A stretch of 64,000 nt of DNA from a virus. How positions within the stretch are numbered: the stretch's first letter is position 1; every line of letters starts with the position of its first letter. Of this stretch, positions 5,714 through 15,541 are shown in pieces. Location of the stretch: positions 1 through 64,000 of IMG/VR virus record IMGVR_UViG_3300042554_002381; one strand, written 5' to 3'. A model generated the notes under the pieces. The model ran no database searches. It saw only the letters and a program-made list of their open reading frames with translations, and was not told the origin of the DNA. The translations under genes were made by a program, and so were the position numbers.

Positions 5714-6558
5714 GCATACTCTTTGAACCCTCTACACACAGTTACACATCTTTAGACCCTCAGGATACTACTCAATGGGTCAGTGTTACCACCCTTTTGG
5801 GCGCACTCAAGCAACCTTTTGATGGTAAGAATGTCGCCACTAAGAGCGCCACTAACAAGCGCTCCAAGTGGTTTGGCATGACACCAGAGCAGATTCAGCA
5901 GATCTGGAAAAAGGAAGCTGATCGTGCTTGTAATTTAGGCAACTGGTACCATGACCAGCGCGAGCGTGACATTCTGGGCTGCCAGACCATTGTGCGTTAT
6001 GACAATGAGTTGCCAGTGATTCGTCCTATGCAGGATGAGACAGGTAAAAAAATAGCACCTTCTCAGAAACTTATTGACGGTATTTATCCTGAACACATGG
6101 TTTACCTGCGCTCTGCAGGCATCTGTGGACAAAGCGATCTGGTGGAAGTGGCTAATGGCCAGGTGTTTATAACAGACTACAAGACCAATAAAGAGATCAA
6201 GACAGAAAGCTTTAAGAACTGGGAGGGTGTTTCTCAAAAGATGCACATGCCGGTGTCTCACCTAGATGACTGCAACCTGAACCACTACACGCTGCAGCTC
6301 TCTATTTACATGTACATGATTCTTAAGCATAATCCTACACTAAAACCAGGCAAGCTTACCATTCATCACATTCTTTTTGAAGAAGAAGACCACAAGGATG
6401 AGTATGGATATCCTTTGCTAAAGACCAATACTGATGGTGATTTTATCATTCGCGACATCGTGCCTTATGAACTGCCCTACCTTAAAGATGAGGTGCTGGC
6501 GATCATGACATGGTATAAAGACAATCAGAATAAGGTGCTTAAAAACAAAAAATCATGA
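5710..6558 (+). CDS. PD-(D/E)XK nuclease (RecB/Cas4-like)
   Basis: A 282-residue nuclease. Motifs in order are GNWYHDQRERD with His81, GQSDLVEV with Asp143, VFITDYKTN with Asp156 and Lys158 (the D-x-K catalytic pair), and HYTLQLSIYMYM with Gln196 (the Q-x3-Y helix motif of RecB-like nucleases). All catalytic positions are present, so activity is expected. The usual Cas4/AddB iron-sulfur cysteines are not seen. Its place between the IHF-like/zinc-ribbon genes and the terminase suggests a role in genome processing or recombination. ATGA overlaps link it to both neighbours. Confidence 0.9.
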   Translation: MSILFEPSTHSYTSLDPQDTTQWVSVTTLLGALKQPFDGKNVATKSATNKRSKWFGMTPEQIQQIWKKEADRACNLGNWYHDQRERDILGCQTIVRYDNELPVIRPMQDETGKKIAPSQKLIDGIYPEHMVYLRSAGICGQSDLVEVANGQVFITDYKTNKEIKTESFKNWEGVSQKMHMPVSHLDDCNLNHYTLQLSIYMYMILKHNPTLKPGKLTIHHILFEEEDHKDEYGYPLLKTNTDGDFIIRDIVPYELPYLKDEVLAIMTWYKDNQNKVLKNKKS

Positions 6559-7070
6559 TCAAGCTATTTGACATAGAAAACGGCAGGATTGTTCCCTCTG
6601 AACACTGCTTTACGCTCACACTGCTCAAACAGATCATGAAGGACTATCCTGAAGATTACATGGACGTGTATGCGTATCTGTTCTACATGAGCTGTCCCAA
6701 CCCTGACCTGAACCCTTTCTTTGACGTTCCTGAAAACGAAAAAGAAGAGCTGATCCTCTCACAGCTTAATGTCACTTTCTCTGTAGAAGACGAGCTAATC
6801 TTGCAGGCACTTACTTTTTGCAAGAAGCTGTATGAAACACCCACCTATCGTGCATTTATGGGCATCAAGCACATGCTGGACCGTCTTGCACGCTACATGG
6901 AGACTACCACTATTGAACATGGTCGCGATGGCAACATTAACTCCTTAGTCAATGCAGCTGCTAAGTTTGAGCAGATCCGCCTGTCTTTCAAAGGTGCCTA
7001 CAAAGACCTTATGGAAGAGCAGAAGTCTCAGGTTAGAGGTGGACAGCATATTGCATACGACCAGGGTTAA
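6555..7070 (+). CDS. Conserved-type helical protein upstream of terminase (171 aa)
   Basis: A 171-residue, mostly helical acidic protein (KQIMKDYPEDYMDVYAYLFY near the start, RAFMGIKHMLDRLARYME near residue 105). It is coupled to the nuclease gene by an ATGA overlap and lies two genes before TerL. The position is that of a small terminase subunit or other packaging partner, but no HTH is obvious, so this is only a possibility. Function not recognised. Confidence 0.75.
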   Translation: MIKLFDIENGRIVPSEHCFTLTLLKQIMKDYPEDYMDVYAYLFYMSCPNPDLNPFFDVPENEKEELILSQLNVTFSVEDELILQALTFCKKLYETPTYRAFMGIKHMLDRLARYMETTTIEHGRDGNINSLVNAAAKFEQIRLSFKGAYKDLMEEQKSQVRGGQHIAYDQG

Positions 7071-7088
7071 ACCAAAAACCAAACTATC

Positions 7089-7304
7089 ATGACCGCAGAA
7101 ATTCTTTACGACTGGGTGTTTCACTACAACCACTTTGCCAACCAATGGGCAGCCTACCACCGCGATGACCACAAGGCTTACTTCAATGCAGAAACTTCAG
7201 TGCATCCCATCTTCAAACACAAGGACATAAAAGTTCTTGTAAAGCACCTTGTCAAAAGCAATGGTGACCCTGCGCTGCTTATGAGTTTTTCCCCTAAAAA
7301 ATAA
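7089..7304 (+). CDS. Small protein upstream of TerL (71 aa)
   Basis: A 71-residue protein beginning MTAEILYDWVFHYNHFANQW. It is aromatic-rich and includes a VHPIFKHKDIKVLVKHLVK helix. Its TAA stop shares a base with the TerL start (TAATG), so TerL translation is probably coupled to it. It could be a packaging accessory; no family is recognised. Confidence 0.75.
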   Translation: MTAEILYDWVFHYNHFANQWAAYHRDDHKAYFNAETSVHPIFKHKDIKVLVKHLVKSNGDPALLMSFSPKK

Positions 7305-9502
7305 TGTACATCAAGGTTCCCACATACACTGCTGCTACAGACACATGGTCGCACACTGAGTTTGCGTCCAGGGATGCGTTTGTGGAGTTTTTGTGGAGTA
7401 TGTTCAAAGAACCAGGTCAGTACAACTTTGACCAGACCTGTGAGATGTTCAATGAGCAGGCTAGGCTTTTCAACAAGTATAAAGTTTACTGTACAGCGCC
7501 CAGTCGCAGCAAAGACTTTGTTTACTACTGGGACACCCAGAAAGAACGCTGCCGCAACGGGGTGATCATACATGGTCCTAAGAACACCTGGTATCTGACC
7601 AGAGATTACTACATGTGGCTGAACTTTCTGCCTATCTACAACAAAGAGGTGGGCAAGTTTACCTTTGCTGACGTGCGTGATGCGCAGTACCACATGGCCC
7701 TTTATGAAGACATTGCCAAGCATAGCTACAAACATTGCGCGATTCTAAAGAAGCGACAGATTGCCTCTTCTTACTACCACGCTGCCAAGATTATCAATCT
7801 GTACTGGTTTGAAGAAGGTGCTGTCAACAAAATGGCTGGTTCTCTAAAAGACTACATCAACGAGAAAGGCACCTGGAGGTTTTTGGAAGAGTACCGCAAC
7901 TTCTTGAACAGCCACACTGGCTGGTATCGTCCCTCTAACCCTGACAAAGTACTCAACTGGGAACAGAAAATTGAGGTGAACCAAGGTGGCAAGAAGCGTG
8001 ACGTGGGCTTAAAGTCTGTTGTCTTTGGTCTTGCCCTGGAGAAAGACCCTACCAATGGTGTCGGTGGTCCCTGTACTTTTTTCTTTCATGAGGAAGCAGG
8101 TATTGCCCCACGCATGAATGAGACCATAGAGTACCTGCTACCTGCCATGAAATCAGGCATGATCTACACAGGGATGTTTGTGGCTGCAGGTTCTGTGGGT
8201 GACCTGGAGCAGTGTGAACCACTGAAGGAACTGATCTTAAACCCAGACTCTAAAGACGTACTGGCGGTAGAGACCAACCTGGTTAATGAAGCCGGTGAGA
8301 TCGCCAAGTGTGGGTTGTTTATCCCTGAGCAGTGGAGTATGCAGCCCTGCATTGATGAGTATGGAAACTCCCAGGTAGAAAAAGCCCTGGAGATGATTCT
8401 TGCAGAAAGACTTGAGTGGAAAAAGAAACTTAAGCCTGATGACTATCAGCTCAGGATCTCTCAGAAACCTATTAATATTGAAGAAGCGTTTGCTTACCGC
8501 AAAGTCTCCAAGTTTCCGCTAGCACTGGTCAGTCGCCAGGTACGCAGGATTGAGGATGGCGAATATCATAGGGAATTTGTAGAACTGTACAGAGATGATG
8601 CTGGCAAGGTTACAGCACGTGACTCACGCAAGCTGCCTATCTCAGAGTTTCCAGTATCTCCTAAAACCCAGGACAAAGAAGGTGTGGTGGTCTTGTATGA
8701 GCGTCCTGTAAAGGATCCTCAGTTTGGTATGTACTACGCGTCTATTGACCCTGTCAGCGAAGGAAAGACTACGACTTCTGAGTCGCTCTGCTCCATATTT
8801 GTCTACAAGACCGCGCAGGAGATTACTAAGCACAAGATGGACGGCTCTATTGAGCAGCACATTGAGCGCGACGGCATTGTAGCGTCATGGTGCGGCAGGT
8901 TTGATGACCTTACCAAGACCCATGAGCGCCTGGAAATGCTTATTGAATACTACAACGCATGGACCATTGTGGAAAACAACGTTAGCTTGTTTATCCAGTA
9001 CATGATCTCCAGGCGTAAACAACGCTATCTGGTTCCTAAAAATCAGATCCTATTTTTAAAAGAACTGCAAAGCAACACCAACGTCTTCCAGGAGTATGGC
9101 TGGCGCAACGTAGGAACAATCTTTAAAACCAACCTGATCTCCTACGCAATCCAGTTCCTGGAAGAGCAGTTGGATGTGGAGACCAAGCCCAATGGAGAGA
9201 TTGTCAAGACAACCTATGGTATTGAGCGCATCCCTGACATTATGCTGCTAAAAGAGATGGCAGCGTATCGCGATGGACTAAACGTGGACAGACTGGTGGC
9301 TTTCTGTGCGCTGGTGGCTTTTGCAAAGGTACAGGAATCTAACAGAGGATACTCTAAGCGTGTAGAACGTGAGGATTCTAATTTGGATAACTCTAAAAAA
9401 CATGCTAAATTAAGAGTGACCCCTTTCCGTCATATGGGAAACGTTCACAACTCCTCTACTATGGTTAAGGTTCCCAGAAGCCCTTTTAAAAACATGAGGT
9501 GA
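7304..9502 (+). CDS. Terminase large subunit (TerL)
   Basis: The DNA-packaging motor, 732 residues. The N-terminal ATPase shows a degenerate Walker A region near residues 149-156 (KKRQIASS) and a Walker B CTFFFHEEAG at 257-266 with the catalytic Glu pair. The C-terminal RNase H-like nuclease shows YYASIDPVSEGK (about residue 480, first Asp), IVENNVSL (about 554, Glu) and VDRLVAF (about 661, Asp). Length and domain order fit crAss-like TerL. It docks on the portal encoded immediately downstream (20-base gap). Start is set by the TAATG overlap with the preceding gene. Confidence 0.93.
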   Translation: MYIKVPTYTAATDTWSHTEFASRDAFVEFLWSMFKEPGQYNFDQTCEMFNEQARLFNKYKVYCTAPSRSKDFVYYWDTQKERCRNGVIIHGPKNTWYLTRDYYMWLNFLPIYNKEVGKFTFADVRDAQYHMALYEDIAKHSYKHCAILKKRQIASSYYHAAKIINLYWFEEGAVNKMAGSLKDYINEKGTWRFLEEYRNFLNSHTGWYRPSNPDKVLNWEQKIEVNQGGKKRDVGLKSVVFGLALEKDPTNGVGGPCTFFFHEEAGIAPRMNETIEYLLPAMKSGMIYTGMFVAAGSVGDLEQCEPLKELILNPDSKDVLAVETNLVNEAGEIAKCGLFIPEQWSMQPCIDEYGNSQVEKALEMILAERLEWKKKLKPDDYQLRISQKPINIEEAFAYRKVSKFPLALVSRQVRRIEDGEYHREFVELYRDDAGKVTARDSRKLPISEFPVSPKTQDKEGVVVLYERPVKDPQFGMYYASIDPVSEGKTTTSESLCSIFVYKTAQEITKHKMDGSIEQHIERDGIVASWCGRFDDLTKTHERLEMLIEYYNAWTIVENNVSLFIQYMISRRKQRYLVPKNQILFLKELQSNTNVFQEYGWRNVGTIFKTNLISYAIQFLEEQLDVETKPNGEIVKTTYGIERIPDIMLLKEMAAYRDGLNVDRLVAFCALVAFAKVQESNRGYSKRVEREDSNLDNSKKHAKLRVTPFRHMGNVHNSSTMVKVPRSPFKNMR

Positions 9503-9522
9503 GGACTTAACTGAAAATAATT

Positions 9523-12252
9523 ATGCCTAAAGTATACAACGCACTACAGCTCAAGAATGGAGCTAAGGTAGACCATAACAGAATGGGCACCTTGACCCAA
9601 CCTGTGCAGTTTTTGAACAGAAAAGACAAAGACGAAGCATGGGGCGCGTGGAACATGGACTGGTTGGAAATGCAAGGTCTTAAGCAGATTCGCAGAAACG
9701 CCCGCAGGTTGTTAAAAAACTACAAGCTGGCTAATGGTATCATTGACAAGACAGACTACATTGTAGAAGAAGACAATGAAGTAGCAGATTTGATTGACGT
9801 GTTGACCAAACAAGATGAGTCAGCTTTTGAACTAAAGTTTTTTCCCATTATTCCCAACGTTATCAACGTAATGTGTGGGGAGTTTGCTAAGCGCAATGAC
9901 AAGATTACCTATAGAGCAGTAGATGATCTGTCTTATAATGAAATGATGGAAGCTAAGCGAATGATGGTGGAGGAAGTTCTGGTGCGCCAGGCGGAGGTCA
10001 AGATGCAACAGACCATTGAGGCTATGGGTCTGAACATGGAAGATGAAGAGCAGGCTGCTCAGGCACAGCAAATGATGTCGCCAGAAAGCCTCAAGTCTCT
10101 GCCAGAAATTGAGGAGTTCTTCAAGAAAGATTACCGTTCCATGGTAGAAGAATGGGCTACACACCAACATGAGGTGGACGAAGAGCGTTTTACCATGAAA
10201 GAATTAGAGAACCTCGCTTTTAAAGACATGCTCATTGCTGATCGCGAGTTCTGGCATTTCAAGATGAATGAAGATGATTACGAGGTAGAGCTTTGGAACC
10301 CAGTGCTTACTTTTTACCATAAGTCTCCTGAGGCTAGGTACATATCACAGTCAAACTGGGTAGGCCGTGTAGATTTAATGACTATTGCTGATGTCATTGA
10401 CAAGTATGGTTACATGATGACAGACGAGGAGCTTGCCTCTTTAGAGGCGATCTACCCAGTGCATTCAGCAGGTTACCTTATCCCAGGACTGCAAAATGAT
10501 GGTTCTTTTTATGATGCTACGCGTTCTCATGAGTGGAATACACAAGGTCCATCTTTAGGAATGCGGCAGTTTTTAAGTGCGCGTGATGCATTTATGAACA
10601 CTGGCGATGATATCATCATGAAAATTGTAAATGAGTCTGAAAGTGTTCAAGATTTTCAAGACATCAGTCTTCTGAGAGTTACGACTTGCTACTGGAAAAG
10701 CCAGCGTATGGTGGGTCATCTTTCTAAAGTAGACGAGAATGGTGAGCTTACTGATATGATTGTTAATGAGAACTACAAGATTACCACTAAACCCCTGTAT
10801 GACACTTCAGTACTTAAGAAAAAAAGTCGTGAGAACCTTGTTTTTGGTGAACATATTGATTGGATATGGATCAATGAAGTTTGGGGAGGTGTTAAGGTTG
10901 GTCCCAACAGACCTGCATTCTTTGGCAATAATGACACTTTTGGATTTCAGCCACTGTATCTAAACGTAAAACCCTTGCGCTTTCAGTTTAAGGGTGACTT
11001 TACATTGTATGGCTGCAAGCTGCCGGTGGAAGGTGCTGTGTTTACAGAACGCAACACCAAGTCTATGTCATTGGTAGATAAGATGAAACCCTACCAGATT
11101 GGATACAACCTGGTTAATAACCAGATTGCTGACATTCTGATTGACGAGCTTGGCACAGTAATTATGCTGGATCAGAACGCTCTGCCACGTCACTCCATGG
11201 GAGAGGATTGGGGCAAAAACAACTACGCTAAGGCGTATGTGGCCATGAAGAACTTTCAGATGTTGCCGCTAGACACATCTATCACCAACACAGAAAACGC
11301 ACTGAACTTTCAGCACTACCAGGTTCTTAACCTTGAGCAGACGCAGCGCCTTATGTCAAGGGTACAACTGGCCAGCTACTTTAAGAACCAGTGCTTTGAG
11401 TCTATAGGTATTTCACAGCAGCGTCTGGGTGCAGTAAACGCACAGGAAACTGCCCAGGGTATTGAGCAGGCTATCAACATGAGTTACTCACAGACAGAGG
11501 TGTATTTTACGCAGCACTCTGAATACCTGATGCCGCGCGTACATCAGATGCGCACAGATCTTTCACAGTACTATCACTCTAATCGTCCTTCACTGCGTTT
11601 GCAGTATGTGACATCTATGGATGAAAAGGTAAACTTTCAGATGAATGGCACAGAATTACTGGCCCGCGAGCTGAATATCTTTATCTCTACCAAGGTCAAC
11701 CAGCGCCAGGTTATCGAACAGATCAGAAGTCTTGCCATCAACAACAACACTTCTGGCGCTTCTATCTATGATTTGGGTAACATTGTCAAGGCTGACTCCA
11801 TGGCTGAGATTACTCATGTCATGAAAGGTATTGAAGAGAAAACTACCAGGGCCAAGATGCAGGAAACAGAAGCCTTGCAGCAAACAGAACAGATGCGTCA
11901 ACAAGCTGAAACAGAGCGTCTTGAAGCTAAGTTACGTTTTGAAGCTGAGCAAAACGCCCTGGATCGTGAGACTCAAGAGCGCGTTGCAGAAATCAGAGCT
12001 GCAGGTTACACTGCCATGAACGATCGCGACATGAACCAGCAGAACGACTACATTGACACTTTGGAATATCTTGACAAGAAAAACGCAAAAGAAACTGATC
12101 AGGCCATTGCCAGAGATCGCGAGTTAAATCGCACTGTTACAGAACAGAAAAAACTAGAGCTTAAGCGTCAAGAATTACTCTCTAAAGAGCGCATTGCTGA
12201 GAAAGAATTGCAAGTTGCGCGTACTAATAAAAACAAATATGACAAAAAGTAA
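9523..12252 (+). CDS. Portal protein
   Basis: A 909-residue protein directly after TerL, the usual portal slot. It is acidic, with long helices throughout, a 'stem/wing'-sized body and a C-terminal tail of about 150 residues made almost wholly of Glu/Gln/Arg-rich coiled coil (KMQETEALQQTEQMRQQAET from about residue 785), which would form the long portal barrel seen in P22- and crAss-type portals. The identification rests on position, size and fold-like features rather than a short motif. It forms the 12-fold DNA gate of the head. Confidence 0.85.
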   Translation: MPKVYNALQLKNGAKVDHNRMGTLTQPVQFLNRKDKDEAWGAWNMDWLEMQGLKQIRRNARRLLKNYKLANGIIDKTDYIVEEDNEVADLIDVLTKQDESAFELKFFPIIPNVINVMCGEFAKRNDKITYRAVDDLSYNEMMEAKRMMVEEVLVRQAEVKMQQTIEAMGLNMEDEEQAAQAQQMMSPESLKSLPEIEEFFKKDYRSMVEEWATHQHEVDEERFTMKELENLAFKDMLIADREFWHFKMNEDDYEVELWNPVLTFYHKSPEARYISQSNWVGRVDLMTIADVIDKYGYMMTDEELASLEAIYPVHSAGYLIPGLQNDGSFYDATRSHEWNTQGPSLGMRQFLSARDAFMNTGDDIIMKIVNESESVQDFQDISLLRVTTCYWKSQRMVGHLSKVDENGELTDMIVNENYKITTKPLYDTSVLKKKSRENLVFGEHIDWIWINEVWGGVKVGPNRPAFFGNNDTFGFQPLYLNVKPLRFQFKGDFTLYGCKLPVEGAVFTERNTKSMSLVDKMKPYQIGYNLVNNQIADILIDELGTVIMLDQNALPRHSMGEDWGKNNYAKAYVAMKNFQMLPLDTSITNTENALNFQHYQVLNLEQTQRLMSRVQLASYFKNQCFESIGISQQRLGAVNAQETAQGIEQAINMSYSQTEVYFTQHSEYLMPRVHQMRTDLSQYYHSNRPSLRLQYVTSMDEKVNFQMNGTELLARELNIFISTKVNQRQVIEQIRSLAINNNTSGASIYDLGNIVKADSMAEITHVMKGIEEKTTRAKMQETEALQQTEQMRQQAETERLEAKLRFEAEQNALDRETQERVAEIRAAGYTAMNDRDMNQQNDYIDTLEYLDKKNAKETDQAIARDRELNRTVTEQKKLELKRQELLSKERIAEKELQVARTNKNKYDKK

Positions 12253-12371
12253 AAGTACTATAGCGATATAGTGCAAAATATTTTATGTCATACATCTGCC
12301 AGATGTAAATCTTAGAGGTTTATTTGGTAGATTATATATGAAGAAGAAAAACAACCAACTTAAACCTACTT
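12253..12371. promoter_or_regulatory. Portal-scaffold intergenic region with inverted repeats
   Basis: This 119-base gap contains a 6-bp hairpin (ACTATA/TATAGT around GCGA, 12257-12272), a perfect 17-base palindrome TACATCTGCCAGATGTA at 12291-12307, and, overlapping its right arm, GTAAATCTTAGAGG (12305-12318), which resembles the GTAAATT promoter motif found before other genes. A poor TTTATTTG -7-like box follows at 12319-12326. The combination suggests a regulated promoter or an mRNA-processing site between portal and scaffold. Confidence 0.45.
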
Positions 12372-13622
12372 ATGGATAGTAACAACCAACAAACATCTGT
12401 ATCCAGCGTAAGTCTTGACAGTATTGATGATTTTTTACCAATGCCAGGAGCTGAAAGCGTTGTAACCGCAGATGATGATCAAAGCTCAAAACCAGGATTC
12501 TTTTCTAAGGAAGGTTCTCCAGATCTAGGGTTTCTTGATGAAAACCAAAATGATGGCGATGATCCTGATGGCAAAGAAAAAACTCCAAATGCTGCAACAA
12601 CTCAGGCAGCTATTGCTGAGTTAGACGCAGATTTAGAAGATGATGACGAGGATTCTGCCTCAAAACAGAAACCTGGTCGCAAGAAGATTGACAAAAGTGG
12701 ACTGGTAGAAACATTCTCCAAACTTTTTGAAGAAGGCATACTAGTTCCTTTTGAAGATGAAAAACCACTGGAGGAATACTCAGTAAAGGATTGGAAAGAG
12801 TTGATCTCTGCCAACCTGGAAGAAAGAGAGAGATCTCTGAGAGAACAAACTCCAAAAGAGTTCTTTGAATCGTTACCTCAAGAGTTGCAGTATGCTGCAG
12901 AATATGTAGCAAAGGGCGGCACTGACATCAAGGGGTTATTTAGGGCACTTGCTCAGACTGAGGAAGTGCGTGAACTTAACCCTGCGACACCTGAGCACCA
13001 GGAGGTTATTGTAAGACAGTACTTACAAGCCACTGGATTTGGCAATGGTGACGCGGAATTGATGGAAGAACAAGTCCAAGAGTGGTTGGAATCAGGGATC
13101 ATTGCAAAAAAAGCACAGCAGTTCAAGCCAAAACTTGATGCCATGCAAGAAGAAGTGATCCAATCCAAGCTTCAGCAACAAGAGCAGTTCCGTCAGGAGC
13201 AGCAGCGTAAAAAGGAAGAGTACATGGAAAACATCTACAACACCTTAAAACCTGCTGAAGTTAACGGTATCAAGCTGGACGCCAAGCGTCAGAAGTTCCT
13301 CTGGGAGGAGCTGACAACAGCCAAGTACCAAAGCATGACTGGACGCCCTACAAACCTGTTGGGCAAGCTCTTAGAAGACCACCAATTTGGAAAAACCCCC
13401 CGCTATGACCTTATTGCTGAAACTCTTTGGTTGCTATCTGATCCTGATGATTACAAGGAAAATATCAGAAAGCAAGCTAAAAACGAGGTGACACAGGACA
13501 CTGTCAGAAAACTAAAAACTGAAGAAGCACGCAAAATCGCGTCCAACGTCAGAGAAGAGGAAGAAGACAAAGCACCTGTGAGAAAGATTCCACGACCTGC
13601 TGCAAACATTTTTAAACGATAA
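12372..13622 (+). CDS. Scaffold-like head assembly protein
   Basis: A 416-residue very acidic protein between portal and capsid protein, the position of scaffolds. Residues 1-110 are Asp/Ser-rich and probably disordered (DADLEDDDEDSASKQK). Residues about 240-300 are Gln/Glu-rich coiled coil (QSKLQQQEQFRQEQQRKKEE), and the C-terminus is basic (VRKIPRPAANIFKR), as expected for a capsid-binding tail. No protease motif is seen. The scaffold role is inferred from position and composition. Confidence 0.7.
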   Translation: MDSNNQQTSVSSVSLDSIDDFLPMPGAESVVTADDDQSSKPGFFSKEGSPDLGFLDENQNDGDDPDGKEKTPNAATTQAAIAELDADLEDDDEDSASKQKPGRKKIDKSGLVETFSKLFEEGILVPFEDEKPLEEYSVKDWKELISANLEERERSLREQTPKEFFESLPQELQYAAEYVAKGGTDIKGLFRALAQTEEVRELNPATPEHQEVIVRQYLQATGFGNGDAELMEEQVQEWLESGIIAKKAQQFKPKLDAMQEEVIQSKLQQQEQFRQEQQRKKEEYMENIYNTLKPAEVNGIKLDAKRQKFLWEELTTAKYQSMTGRPTNLLGKLLEDHQFGKTPRYDLIAETLWLLSDPDDYKENIRKQAKNEVTQDTVRKLKTEEARKIASNVREEEEDKAPVRKIPRPAANIFKR

Positions 13623-13669
13623 CCCGCATACACTAACCCTTTAAATTCACTTTTTAACAACAAAATCCT

Positions 13670-15313
13670 ATGAGCACACCAGTTTTAAACAACGGTCTCT
13701 TCCTGCGCGACACTAACTACAAGGTTAGTTCGCACGTGGACAGCTACCACTTGGTGAACATGCTAAAGAGCGCAGAACCCATGGACTTGGGTCCTGTTGA
13801 TCTTTGGGCTATGACCCAAAAGGTAGAAATGCCTCTTTACCAGATGGCATCTTTCGGTGGCAAGAACACCATCACTGTAGACAACCCTCGTGGTGAATAC
13901 AAGTGGCAAACCCCAATTGTTCAGGACCTTCCCTACATTGTAGAGGACGTAGAGCCTAGCTTAACATCTCTTGGTCAAGATGGTACAACCTTCAAGATCA
14001 AATTGAATAAGCGCAGCTTTGGTCATGGTGACATCATCACCTATGACAAGTACAAAGGTGCTGAACTTTACATTACAGCTGAGGACATTCTTCCTTCTGG
14101 CGATGGCTTCGTATACACTGTTCAGTTGGTGAACAACGACAATCAGAAGACTTTGAGCAAAGTGTACCTTAAGCCTGGCACCAAATTCTTCCGCAAAGGT
14201 TCTGCCCGCGGGGAGTATGGTGAGCGTTTCTCTGACATCGGAGAACTGAGTGCTGGCTTCCGCGAGTTCTACAACTTTGTAGGTGGTGCAGAAGCTCACG
14301 TTCACTACTCTGTTTCTAGCCGTGCAGAGCTTATGATGAAAGGTGGCATGAACGCTGATGGTACTGTACCTGTTACAGAGATCTGGCGCTCATTTGACGC
14401 CAACATTGCCAAAGATCCTTCTTTGACCAACATTGACGCCATGGTGTCTAAGATGGGCAAAGAATACATCAAAAAGGCTTACGACTCTGGAACTTTGACT
14501 CGTTCTTTTGTCACCAAGATGGAGGCTGCTCACTTGACCAAGATTGCTAATGACATTGAAACCTACCTCATGTGGGGACAAGGTGGACGCATTAAGCAAG
14601 ATGGTCCAGACGACATTCGCCTGTCTGTAGGTTTGTGGAGCCAGCTTGACAACTCTTTCAAGCGTATCTACAACAAGAGCTCTTTCAACCTTGAGTTGTT
14701 CCGCTCTGAGATCTTCAACTTCTACAATGGTAAAGTTGAGTTCAAAGGCCCAGATCCTCAGCGTCAGATCATTGTTCAAACTGGTATGGCCGGTATGAAG
14801 ATGGTCAATGAAGCTATCAAGAAAGAAGCCTTCAACACTGTAGGTGCTGGTCTGGTTGCCAACATTGACAAGTCTGGTTTGAACGCTATCAGCGGTAGCA
14901 ACGCCATGGACCTGAACTTTGGTTTTGCTTTCACCAGCTATACTATTCCTTTCTTGGCAAACGTAAAGTTCGTGTTGAACCCAGCGTTTGACAACGTACA
15001 TACCAACGACATTGAGAACCCCATCATTGATGGCTTCCCATTGTCTTCTTACAACTTCATCGTGTTTGACATCACTGACAACACCAACGACAACATCTTC
15101 TTGCTGAAGTTGAAGTGGGACAGTGAGCTCAAATGGTTCTATCAAAACGGTACCATGGATTACATGGGTCGTACTCAAGGGTTCGCTTCTTCTGGAAACT
15201 TTAATGGATACCGCGTATTCATGACCCAGACTATGCCTTCCATCTGGGTGAAAGACCCTACTAAGGTTCTTAAGATTGTGATGAGGAACCCCATCACTGG
15301 CGGCTCGTTCTAA
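13670..15313 (+). CDS. Major capsid protein
   Basis: A 547-residue protein directly downstream of the scaffold-like gene. It is rich in Gly, Asn and aromatic residues, and has the mixed alpha/beta rhythm expected of an HK97-fold capsid protein. An internal E-loop-like segment (RGEYGERFSDIGELSAGFRE) and a long helix (KMEAAHLTKIANDIETYLMW, about residue 284) can be seen. Codon usage is cleaner and more C-ending than neighbouring genes, which is typical of highly expressed capsid genes. Its size is a little above the roughly 500 residues usual for crAss-like capsid proteins. The leader is A/C-rich (AACCCTTTAAATTC). Confidence 0.85.
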   Translation: MSTPVLNNGLFLRDTNYKVSSHVDSYHLVNMLKSAEPMDLGPVDLWAMTQKVEMPLYQMASFGGKNTITVDNPRGEYKWQTPIVQDLPYIVEDVEPSLTSLGQDGTTFKIKLNKRSFGHGDIITYDKYKGAELYITAEDILPSGDGFVYTVQLVNNDNQKTLSKVYLKPGTKFFRKGSARGEYGERFSDIGELSAGFREFYNFVGGAEAHVHYSVSSRAELMMKGGMNADGTVPVTEIWRSFDANIAKDPSLTNIDAMVSKMGKEYIKKAYDSGTLTRSFVTKMEAAHLTKIANDIETYLMWGQGGRIKQDGPDDIRLSVGLWSQLDNSFKRIYNKSSFNLELFRSEIFNFYNGKVEFKGPDPQRQIIVQTGMAGMKMVNEAIKKEAFNTVGAGLVANIDKSGLNAISGSNAMDLNFGFAFTSYTIPFLANVKFVLNPAFDNVHTNDIENPIIDGFPLSSYNFIVFDITDNTNDNIFLLKLKWDSELKWFYQNGTMDYMGRTQGFASSGNFNGYRVFMTQTMPSIWVKDPTKVLKIVMRNPITGGSF

Positions 15314-15541
15314 AACGACTGCTGAAGGCGCTGTGCAAACCAGGGGGTGAGATTCCCCCTGGTCACTGCATAAAATAGATGCACATTCCACCTCCCTTGT
15401 GCCCCTCTGTAGGTAGCACCTGCAGACCCACCTGGTGTAAAAGCCAGGTGTCCTCCTGAGAGCTGACAACCTTGACGTGGTTCAGGAGCTTTTAACCAAT
15501 AGCCAGCAGAACAGAAACCAAAAACCAACCTTTAAAAACCT
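15314..15541 (+). ncRNA. Structured intergenic region after capsid gene (candidate RNA element)
   Basis: A 228-base gap without an ORF but dense in stems. ACCAGGGGG (15339-15347) pairs with CCCCCTGGT (15355-15363); TGCAT (15367-15371) with ATGCA (15379-15383); CACCTGG (15429-15435) with CCAGGTG (15444-15450); and CTCCTGA (15453-15459) with TCAGGAG (15482-15488). All four are perfect. None is followed by a proper T-run, so this is not a simple terminator. It could be a 3'-UTR stabiliser of the capsid mRNA, a partial attenuator, or a separate small RNA. The last 40 bases are the A/C-rich leader of the next gene. Confidence 0.5.

Noticed and set aside
6555-7070. Small terminase subunit
   Set aside because: Position fits but no helix-turn-helix or terminase motif could be seen, so it was left as unknown.
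15339-15363. Intrinsic terminator after the capsid gene
   Set aside because: The 9-bp stem is strong but is followed by CACTGCATAAAA, with no T-run.
14390-15469. Long leftward open frame (359 codons) opposite the capsid gene
   Set aside because: It mirrors the capsid gene's biased codon use; its protein is an odd mixture without domain features and it spans the structured gap. A shadow.
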